Shown: one piece after another, positions 1 through 5,320 of the stretch
Layout of the letters: each line of letters begins with the position of its first letter
Numbering within the stretch: position 1 is the first letter of the stretch
Source of the DNA: Burkholderiaceae bacterium
GTDB lineage: Bacteria > Pseudomonadota > Gammaproteobacteria > Burkholderiales > Burkholderiaceae
Direction of reading: 5' to 3'
Length of the DNA stretch: 6,930 nt
Assembly (NCBI GenBank): GCA_030151165.1
Contig: JASLEM010000194.1
Span: 1-6,930, forward strand
Notes under the pieces: generated by a model
Seen by the model: only the letters and a program-made list of their open reading frames with translations
Told to the model about the DNA's origin: nothing
Databases searched by the model: none
Translations under genes and position numbers: made by a program

Positions 1-1
1 G

Positions 2-1123
2 CTGCAGACGGTCGCCGCGCGCATCTCCGCGAGCCTGCGCGCGGGCGACGTGGTCGCGCGCTTCGGCGGCGACGAGTTCATCGTGCTGCTGGACGACGCC
101 GCGCGCGACGACGTGGCGCAGGTCGCGCACAAGCTGCTGCGCGCGATCGAGGTGCCGGTCGATGCCGAGGGGCGCGACCTCTCGGTGACGCCGTCGGTGG
201 GCATCGCGATGTTCCCGCACGACGGCGCCACGCCGACCGAGCTGATCAAGAACGCCGACACCGCGATGTACATCGCCAAGGCGCGCGGCCGCGCCAACTG
301 CCAGTTCTTCGACCCCGCGGTGGCGAGCGCCGCCTACGACGCGCTGGTGCTCGAGAGCGAACTCGCGCAGGCGCTCCAGCGCGACGAGTTCGTGCTGCAC
401 TTCCAGCCGCAGGTGCGCGCCGCCGACGGCACGCTCGCCGGCATCGAGGCGCTGATCCGCTGGGTGCATCCCGAGCGTGGCATGCTGCGGCCCGACGCCT
501 TCATCATGCTCGCCGAACAGCAGCGCGTGATGCTGCCGATCAGCCAGTGGGTGCTGCGCAGCGCCGCGCGCGCCGCGCTGCGCTGGCGCTCGCGCGGGCT
601 GATCGACGTGCCCGTCGCCATCAACCTCTCGAGCATGCAGTTCCGCGCCAACGGCTTCGTCGACGCGGTGGCCCAGGTGCTGCGCGAGGAAGGCGTGCCC
701 GGCTCGTGGATCGAGCTGGAACTGACCGAGCGCATGCTGATGGACGACATCGGCGACGTGCGCCGCACGCTGCAGCAGCTCAAGGCGCTGGGCATGCGCG
801 TCTCGGTCGACGACTTCGGCACCGGCTACTCGTCGCTCGCGCACCTGAAGGAGCTGCCGATCGACGGCATGAAGATCGACCGCTCCTTCGTGCGCGACCT
901 GCCGCACCAGCGCGGCTCCGTCGCCATCGCGCGTGCCGTGATGCAGATGGCGCAGGGCCTGTCTCTGACCGTCGTCGCGGAAGGCGTCGAGAACGAGGAG
1001 CAGCGGCGCTTCCTCGTGGAGCAGGGCTGCGACCTGCTGCAGGGCGAGCTGGTCAGCGCACCGCTGCCCGCGGACGAACTCGCCGACTGGATCGTGCGGC
1101 ACCGCGCCGCGCTCACCTGCTGA
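2..1123 (+). CDS. GGDEF-EAL c-di-GMP enzyme, 5' truncated by window edge
   Basis: This is the last 373 residues of a protein that begins before the window; the reading frame is open from base 2. The GGDEF motif lies at 65-79 and is intact. Nine residues upstream is an intact RxxD inhibitory site (RAGD, 38-49), so the cyclase half looks active and feedback-inhibited. The EAL domain fills roughly residues 115-370 of the visible part. EAL (446-454), the INLS Asn, the LTE Glu, DDFGTGYSSL (809-838), the MKID Lys, the VAEGVE Glu and the QG Gln are all present, so phosphodiesterase activity (c-di-GMP to pGpG) is plausible. Two family positions are unusual: the usual VAEGVET reads VAEGVEN, and the usual QGY near the C-terminus reads QGE. 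Any sensory domain would lie upstream and cannot be seen. The downstream membrane-protein gene starts 2 nt after the stop, suggesting co-transcription. The domain assignment is firm; net activity is inference. Confidence 0.95.
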   Translation: MQTVAARISASLRAGDVVARFGGDEFIVLLDDAARDDVAQVAHKLLRAIEVPVDAEGRDLSVTPSVGIAMFPHDGATPTELIKNADTAMYIAKARGRANCQFFDPAVASAAYDALVLESELAQALQRDEFVLHFQPQVRAADGTLAGIEALIRWVHPERGMLRPDAFIMLAEQQRVMLPISQWVLRSAARAALRWRSRGLIDVPVAINLSSMQFRANGFVDAVAQVLREEGVPGSWIELELTERMLMDDIGDVRRTLQQLKALGMRVSVDDFGTGYSSLAHLKELPIDGMKIDRSFVRDLPHQRGSVAIARAVMQMAQGLSLTVVAEGVENEEQRRFLVEQGCDLLQGELVSAPLPADELADWIVRHRAALTC

Positions 1124-1125
1124 CC

Positions 1126-1698
1126 ATGCCGTTCTGGCCCGTGGTGATCGCCGTGCTGGTCGGCGTGCCGGCCCTGCTGCTGTTCAGCGGCATGGCGATG
1201 ATCTTCGCCGCGGCCGGCCTCGCGGGCGGACCGCAGGAGTCGCGCGCGACGACGGTCGTCTACGCCTGGCTCGCGATCGCCTGGGCGCTCGTCGGCACGT
1301 TCGGCGCGTTCGGCCTCGAGCCGGCGTGGCGTGCGTGGCACGGCGGCGACGAGAGCTTCGACGGCGGCCTGCCGCTGTTCGTCGACTGGCTGGCCGGCGT
1401 CGGCGCCGTCGGCCTGGTCGCCGCCTTCGTCGTGCGCGTGATGGCGGCGGCGGGCCCGGGCGATGATCGCCGCTCGCCGCTGTCGTTCTTGGCGCGCTGG
1501 CTCCTGCTCGCGCTCGGCCTCGCGCCGTGGGCCGCGCTCATCGCGTGGATCGCCTGGCCGCTCGCGCTGTGGCCGGTGCGCGGGCGCTTCGAGTGGCCGG
1601 ATGCGGCGACGGGATGGACGCGCACCGGCGTGCTGACGGCGATCCTGGTCGCGGCGGCGGTGGTCGAGGACGTGGTGCGAAAGGCTTCCCGGCGCTGA
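1126..1698 (+). CDS. hypothetical multi-pass membrane protein
   Basis: I do not recognise this 190-residue protein. It has about five hydrophobic stretches that could be membrane helices, at residues 3-33, 45-65, 84-108, 121-151 and 166-184. They are separated by short polar loops (GGPQESR, WHGGDESFDGG, GPGDDRRS, RGRFEWPD), and the protein ends in a basic tail, RKASRR. Trp is frequent in the helices. I see no catalytic or metal-binding motif. The ATG lies 2 nt past the stop of the GGDEF-EAL gene and has no clear Shine-Dalgarno sequence, so translation by coupling to the upstream gene is likely. The frame is also open upstream inside that gene, but that part is an Arg/Ala-rich out-of-frame translation and not real protein. 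A role linked to the neighbouring c-di-GMP enzyme is inferred only from position. Confidence 0.75.
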   Translation: MPFWPVVIAVLVGVPALLLFSGMAMIFAAAGLAGGPQESRATTVVYAWLAIAWALVGTFGAFGLEPAWRAWHGGDESFDGGLPLFVDWLAGVGAVGLVAAFVVRVMAAAGPGDDRRSPLSFLARWLLLALGLAPWAALIAWIAWPLALWPVRGRFEWPDAATGWTRTGVLTAILVAAAVVEDVVRKASRR

Positions 1699-1716
1699 CG
1701 AGGGGGCGACGCCTCG
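1699..1716. terminator. weak stem-loop between convergent genes
   Basis: The 88-nt gap between the membrane-protein gene and truD, which converge, contains CGAGG (1699-1703) and CCTCG (1712-1716). They form a 5-bp stem that begins directly after the stop codon, and an inner GGC/GCC pairing is possible. No T-run follows on either strand, so an intrinsic terminator is not well supported. The rest of the gap shows nothing recognisable. Confidence 0.2.
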
Positions 1717-1786
1717 GTCGCTCACGTCGACGAACGGCCGCTCGCGACTGCAACCGACGTCCGCGACACGGCCACGCCGCGCGCGG

Positions 1787-2800
1787 TCATTCGACCGGCG
1801 CGGGCTCGTTCTCCGTGTGCCGCTCGGGCTCCGTGGTGCGAAGGATCTCGTTCAGGACGGACGTGGCGTAGTTCCCGGCGGGCAACGAGAACGCGAGCAC
1901 CAGTCGATCGGCCTGCGGCCAGTCCCACGACATGTCGACCGGACTCGCCACCAGCGCGCGGCGTTCCTGGTCCAGGCCGGCGTGTTCCATGCCGTCGCAC
2001 AAGGTGGCGTGACGTTCGGCCACGCCCATTTCCAGCGCCTTCGCCTCGTCGGTGGTGGTCACGCGGCCGCGTCCCCAGAGCGGCCCGGTGGGCCGGCCCG
2101 CCTCGTCCATCACGTCGCCGGGCAGCGTCTTGCACCAGAGTCCCTGCTGGATCCTCAGCGCCAGCACCTCGTTGAAGACGAAGGAGCGCACCGCCGACAG
2201 GTAGAGGCCTTTCTTCTTCGGGTGGCGCACGCGGATTTCGCGCGCCAGCATGGCCCGGCCGAGCTCGACGTTGCCGCCGTCGTGGCCGAAACGCTGCGCG
2301 CCGAAGTAGTTGGGCACGCCCTGCGACGCCACGGCCGCGAGATTGGCCTCGATGGCGCCGCGGTCGCCGACGACGTCACGCAGCACGATGCGGAACCGGT
2401 TGCCCTGCAGGTCGCCGGGGCGCAGCTTTTTCAGGCTGCGGCGCTGGCCCAGCACCTTGAACTCCGGGTGCTGGAGACCGGTCAGGTCGGGCGTCTCGCC
2501 CTTCGGCAGGTGGATGCTGAACCACTGGCGGGTGATGGCGTAGCGGTCCTTGAGGCCGGCATAGCCCACGGCGCTGTCCTCCACGCCGGCCGCCGCCGCC
2601 AGCTGCTGGGCGACGAAGGCGGTGTTGGCGCCGTTCTTCTCGATGTCCAGCCAGAGGTGCTCGCCCTCGCCGGAGGGCCGCTGCAGCGGCAGTTCGGTCA
2701 CGATGAAGTCCTCGTTGAGGCGTTTCAGCGTGGCGCTGGCGCCGCTGGCCGGATAGGCGTTGGGCCACTGCGGCAGGGTCGTGTATCGAATGTCGGTCAT
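1787..2800 (-). CDS. truD: tRNA pseudouridine(13) synthase TruD
   Basis: This 337-residue protein matches the TruD family in length (E. coli TruD is about 349 aa) and in motif order. TruD isomerises U13 of certain tRNAs to pseudouridine in the cytoplasm. Visible motifs are the N-terminal NEDFIVTELPL (29-39), GEGEHLWLDIEKNGANT (44-60) and the active-site block GYAGLKDRYAITRQW (79-93), with D85 as the expected catalytic Asp. They are followed by NYFGAQRFGHDGGN (164-177), which opens the TRUD insertion domain, and by the C-terminal FSLPAGNYATSVLNEIL block. After this block the protein ends in a polar, Glu-rich tail. The start is the ATG at 2800; no ATG, GTG or TTG lies in frame in the 60 nt or so upstream, and the N-terminus aligns with the family. 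No good Shine-Dalgarno is seen. The gene lies 138 nt downstream of the histidine kinase on the same strand and may be read from its transcript. It does not sit beside ispDF/surE as in E. coli. Confidence 0.96.
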   Translation of the reverse strand: MTDIRYTTLPQWPNAYPASGASATLKRLNEDFIVTELPLQRPSGEGEHLWLDIEKNGANTAFVAQQLAAAAGVEDSAVGYAGLKDRYAITRQWFSIHLPKGETPDLTGLQHPEFKVLGQRRSLKKLRPGDLQGNRFRIVLRDVVGDRGAIEANLAAVASQGVPNYFGAQRFGHDGGNVELGRAMLAREIRVRHPKKKGLYLSAVRSFVFNEVLALRIQQGLWCKTLPGDVMDEAGRPTGPLWGRGRVTTTDEAKALEMGVAERHATLCDGMEHAGLDQERRALVASPVDMSWDWPQADRLVLAFSLPAGNYATSVLNEILRTTEPERHTENEPAPVE

Positions 2801-2807
2801 GAGCGGT

Positions 2808-2820
2808 CTGGCGTCGCCAG
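2808..2820. repeat. 13-bp palindrome just upstream of truD
   Basis: CTGGCG-T-CGCCAG is a perfect inverted repeat with a one-base centre, ending 7 nt before the truD start codon. It occupies the place where a Shine-Dalgarno would be expected. It could be a dimeric-protein operator or a small RNA hairpin (with the innermost pairs open), or chance in GC-rich DNA. Confidence 0.3.
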
Positions 2821-2938
2821 CCGTGGTGAGGGGCCGGCGCTCCAGCGGGTCGGGAGGCAGTCCGGCCGATGATTCTCCCCCAGCCGCATGCCGCGGCGGG
2901 CGCCGGCGGAAGTCGACGGCCTCGTTCGCGACCGGGGT

Positions 2939-4579
2939 TCACGGCAACGTGAAATAGAACCTCGCACCCTTGCCGACCTCGGACTCGGCCCAGATGTCCC
3001 CGCCATGCCGGCGGATGATCCGCCGCACCGACGCCAGCCCGACGCCCGTGCCCTGGAAATCCTTCGCGCTGTGCAGCCGCTGGAAGACGCCGAAGAGGCG
3101 GTCGGCGAAGCGCATGTCGAAGCCCGCGCCGGCGTCTGCGACGATGTAGGTGGGCACGCCGGCGAGGGTCTCGCGCCGGAGCTCGATGCGGGTGCGCGGG
3201 CTCTGGCCGCTGTACTTCCAGGCGTTGCCGACGAGGTTCTCGACGGCGACGCGGATCAGCGTCGGATCGCCCTGCACGACGAGGCCGGGCTCGATGACGA
3301 TGTCGGCCTCGCGCTCGGGCTCGGCGGCGCGCAGGTCGTCGAGCACGTAGTGCGCGAGCTGCGACAGGTCGACCGGCTGGCGCTTGAGCGGTTGCGACTG
3401 CAGGCGCGACAGCGCGAGCAGCGCGTCGATCATGCTGTTCATGCGCGCCGCGGCGGCCAGGATGCGGTCGGTGTGGTCGTTGCCGATGCGGTCGAGGAAG
3501 CGGCCGTAGTCTTCCTTGAGGATGCGCGCGAAGCCCTCGACGACGCGGATCGGCGCGCGCAGGTCGTGCGAGACGGAGTAGATGAAGGACTCGTGGTCGG
3601 CGGTGTCCATCGCCGGCACGGGCACGTCGGCGGCGGACGGGGCGACGGCCACGGGCAGCGCGGCCGCGGGTGCTGCCGGCGCGGGCATCTTGCGCAGCAC
3701 CAGCAGCCGGCCGGCGAGCGGGTCGTCGGCGAGGGCCACCGTCGTCCAGCTCACGCGCCAGTCGCCGGCCGTGTGCGTCTCGCCGGCGGGCATCTGCGCG
3801 AGCGCCTGCGCGACCTCGGCGGGCAGGCGGGCGCGGACGTCGTCCCAGGTCGGCGCGGGTGGCGTGGCGCCGGTCTCGTCGCAACCGCAGTCGTCGCCCG
3901 CGTCGACGGCGATGGTGGAGGGCGCGAGCAGGTCGTCGATCTCGAGCCCGTCGGCCGCGCTGCGTGCGGCGAGGCGCCAGGGCGAGGCGGCGTCGGCGCG
4001 GCGGAACAGCAGGACGGCGGCGTCGAGGTGGGGCAGCAGGCGCGCGAGCGCGGCGTCGGCGAACTCCGCGGCGTCGGCCTCGCCGACCGGCACGGCGCTG
4101 CCGATGTAGCCGGTGAACGCGCCGCGGTCGTCATGGCGCGGCTCGCCGCGCAGCGACCAGGCCTGCGCCACGCCGCCGACGCGAAGCACCACGCGCTGGC
4201 CCGGCACGGGCGCGTGGGCGGCCATCTGGCGCGACAGGGGGGTCGCGGCGGCGGCCGAACCGGCGCTCGCAGCGGACAGCGGCTCCGGCCCGGGCGGCCG
4301 CGCGATCTCGGCGAGCGCCGCACCGAGCGCGGGCGCCGCGCACCAGCCGGACGGGCGCTGCGCGGGTGCGCGCCACCGCGTGAGCCGATGGTCGGCGTCG
4401 GTCTCCCAGGTCCAGTGGTCGGCGAGCGCCAGCAGCGCGGCGCGTTCGCCGGCGCCCTGGCGCAGCGCGGCCGCGGCGCGCGCCTTCATCCACAGCGCAC
4501 CCGCCACGACGCAGCTCGCGCCGAACGCGGCCAGCGCGGCGAGGGCGAGCACTGCCATCATGGCCAGCGAGAGGGTCAT
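2939..4579 (-). CDS. membrane-anchored PAS-like sensor histidine kinase
   Basis: This 546-residue kinase has one N-terminal membrane helix (residues 3-30). A degenerate PAS-like domain follows at about 48-165; it contains WTWETDADHRLTRW and ends in the PAS-typical SLRGEPRHDDRGAFTGYIG. A second, unassigned sensor region (170-300) contains a Cys-Gly-Cys at 231-233. A Pro/Ala-rich linker (298-323) leads to HisKA, with SVSHDLRAPIR and phosphoacceptor H338. The HATPase domain has the N box ENLVGNAWKYS (N448, N452), G1 box DAGAGFD (D482), F box LFGVF and G2 box GTGVGLASV. There is no receiver or Hpt domain. The frame stays open to an ATG at 4660, but I chose 4579 because the membrane helix begins directly after it, the extra residues are Arg-rich and unlike a kinase, and a possible -10 box lies inside the extension. 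It is divergent from the Hpt/regulator genes, its probable partners. Confidence 0.93.
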   Translation of the reverse strand: MTLSLAMMAVLALAALAAFGASCVVAGALWMKARAAAALRQGAGERAALLALADHWTWETDADHRLTRWRAPAQRPSGWCAAPALGAALAEIARPPGPEPLSAASAGSAAAATPLSRQMAAHAPVPGQRVVLRVGGVAQAWSLRGEPRHDDRGAFTGYIGSAVPVGEADAAEFADAALARLLPHLDAAVLLFRRADAASPWRLAARSAADGLEIDDLLAPSTIAVDAGDDCGCDETGATPPAPTWDDVRARLPAEVAQALAQMPAGETHTAGDWRVSWTTVALADDPLAGRLLVLRKMPAPAAPAAALPVAVAPSAADVPVPAMDTADHESFIYSVSHDLRAPIRVVEGFARILKEDYGRFLDRIGNDHTDRILAAAARMNSMIDALLALSRLQSQPLKRQPVDLSQLAHYVLDDLRAAEPEREADIVIEPGLVVQGDPTLIRVAVENLVGNAWKYSGQSPRTRIELRRETLAGVPTYIVADAGAGFDMRFADRLFGVFQRLHSAKDFQGTGVGLASVRRIIRRHGGDIWAESEVGKGARFYFTLP

Positions 4580-4606
4580 CGAGTCAGCCAGAGCCACATG
4601 CGAGCG

Positions 4607-4612
4607 ATTGTA
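4607..4612 (-). promoter_or_regulatory. possible -10 box for the histidine kinase gene
   Basis: On the - strand this reads TACAAT, a 5/6 match to the sigma-70 -10 consensus in a GC-rich setting. Transcription would begin near 4600, giving a leader of about 20 nt before the ATG at 4579. No convincing -35 hexamer stands at 16-18 nt spacing, so this is a weak call. If real, it rules out the longer start at 4660. Confidence 0.3.
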
Positions 4613-4719
4613 AGGAGGGCCGCGTCGCGGCCGTCCCCGTGTTGTTCCGTGACGTCGCATCGAGGGTTTGCGTGCGGTCCGTCACATCGCGGCCGCTCGC
4701 GGGCGCTTTTCTTGCCCAA

Positions 4720-4732
4720 GCGGTAAAACCGC
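4720..4732. repeat. inverted repeat GCGGT-AAA-ACCGC in divergent region
   Basis: This perfect 5-bp inverted repeat around an AAA centre lies in the AT-richer part of the 256-nt region between the divergent kinase and Hpt genes. It could be an operator half-site pair or a small hairpin. No regulator family can be named from it. Confidence 0.3.
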
Positions 4733-4786
4733 GTGCCGTCAACCTCGAAAACCGACTCAAAGCACCCCGGGCTGCGGAGTATTTCG

Positions 4787-4808
4787 CCATTGACGCGTTC
4801 CATTGACG
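4787..4808 (+). promoter_or_regulatory. tandem CCATTGACG direct repeat, possible regulator site or -35 elements
   Basis: CCATTGACG occurs at 4787-4795 and again at 4800-4808, a 13-bp period, 28 nt before the Hpt start. A further TTGACG lies on the opposite strand at 4737-4742. TTGACG resembles a sigma-70 -35 box. The first copy is followed at 17 nt by CATGCT (4813-4818) and the second copy has no well-spaced -10, so a standard promoter is only weakly supported. Binding of a regulator to the direct repeat is the alternative. Confidence 0.3.
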
Positions 4809-4826
4809 GGGACATGCTTACATTAC

Positions 4827-4830
4827 GAGG
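4827..4830 (+). promoter_or_regulatory. ribosome binding site for the Hpt gene
   Basis: GAGG with a 5-nt spacer precedes the ATG at 4836 and is the main reason for choosing that start. A second ATG in frame at 4866 has AGG at the same spacing, so a protein 10 residues shorter remains possible. The TTG at 4803, also in frame, has no such signal. Confidence 0.5.
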
Positions 4831-4835
4831 CGAGA

Positions 4836-5276
4836 ATGGTCGAGGACACGGCAACTCAGGACGTGATGGTTGATTTGAATAACTCCGGGATCGAGGGCAC
4901 CGCCACGCGGCCGGTGCTGGACGCCGCCTGCATGGCCGAGTTGCGGGCGTTGGATCCGGACGGCAAGGCGCAGCTCGTCAAGCGCGTGCTGGCCACCTAC
5001 CAGGCGTCGCTCGCCAAGCTCGTCGACCAGCTGCGCCAGGGGCGCGCCGACGGCGCGTGGGACCAGGTCTCGCGCGTCGCGCACACGCTCAAGTCGTCGT
5101 CGGCCAGCATCGGCGCGCTCGCGCTGTCGGCCCTGTGCGCCGACATCGAGCGCCACCTGCGCGCCGGCGACAACGTGGCCGGGGCCGCGCTGCTCGACGA
5201 TTTCCAGGCGGAGGTCGCGCGCGTCGACGTCGCCGTCGGCCACGCCCTGCAGCGCCTCGAAACGGCGGCGCCATGA
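4836..5276 (+). CDS. stand-alone Hpt histidine phosphotransfer protein
   Basis: This 146-residue protein is a single Hpt domain with a polar N-terminal extension of about 27 residues. The diagnostic motif VAHTLKSSSASIGA (81-94) carries the phosphoacceptor H83 on a helix. The flanking helices are MAELRALDPDGKAQLVKRVL (33-52), the segment to about 70, LSALCADIERHLR (97-109) and a long C-terminal helix, giving the expected four-helix bundle. Such proteins pass phosphate between Asp residues of receiver domains in the cytoplasm and have no catalytic activity of their own. Its stop lies inside an ATGA that also begins a possible 15-codon micro-ORF. The REC-PAS-GGDEF-EAL gene starts 40 nt after the stop, so the two are almost certainly one operon. 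The receiver of that regulator is the obvious phosphate partner, by inference. Confidence 0.93.
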   Translation: MVEDTATQDVMVDLNNSGIEGTATRPVLDAACMAELRALDPDGKAQLVKRVLATYQASLAKLVDQLRQGRADGAWDQVSRVAHTLKSSSASIGALALSALCADIERHLRAGDNVAGAALLDDFQAEVARVDVAVGHALQRLETAAP

Positions 5277-5320
5277 ACCGCGCCGCCCGGCGAACCACTC
5301 CGTGCGGGGGGCGTCCATGA
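5273..5320 (+). CDS. possible 15-codon coupling micro-ORF
   Basis: An ATG at 5273 overlaps the Hpt stop codon as ATGA and opens a 15-residue frame (MNRAARRTTPCGGRP). Its own TGA overlaps the ATG of the next gene, again as ATGA (5317-5320). Three successive reading frames are thereby chained by two 4-nt overlaps. The peptide is basic and resembles no domain. It may serve only to carry ribosomes from the Hpt gene to the regulator gene. There is no strong Shine-Dalgarno and no proof that it is translated; chance is a real alternative. Confidence 0.3.
   Translation: MNRAARRTTPCGGRP

Noticed and set aside
50..1123. GTG at base 50 as the true start of the first GGDEF-EAL gene
   Set aside because: It lies inside the GGDEF domain, just before the motif. 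The frame is open to the window edge and encodes the expected inhibitory site upstream, so the gene starts outside the window.
1817..2872. 351-codon + strand frame opposite truD
   Set aside because: It is a shadow of truD; truD's family motifs are unambiguous on the other strand.
2833..2907. Inverted copies of GCCGGCGC between the kinase and truD, considered as a terminator
   Set aside because: The arms are about 60 nt apart, no T-run follows, and such words are frequent by chance in this base composition.
2376..3884. 502-codon - strand frame overlapping the kinase and truD in another frame
   Set aside because: It is dominated by Arg, Ala and Pro, runs through two clearly recognisable genes in a different frame and shows no motif.
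4580..4660. 27-residue N-terminal extension of the histidine kinase to an ATG at 4660
   Set aside because: The extension is Arg-rich, precedes a natural membrane-anchor start and overlaps a possible -10 box at 4607-4612.
2888..4726. 612-codon open frame on the + strand opposite the histidine kinase, longer than the kinase itself
   Set aside because: Its translation is a low-complexity Arg/Gly/Val/Ala mixture with no domain, as expected from the antisense of GC-rich coding DNA. The opposite strand carries a complete set of kinase motifs.
4639..4806. 55-codon GTG-initiated frame in the divergent region, downstream of a strong TAAGGAGG at 4611-4618
   Set aside because: The Shine-Dalgarno-like sequence is about 20 nt from the GTG, too far to serve it, and no start codon lies at a suitable distance. 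The peptide resembles nothing and covers the presumed control region.
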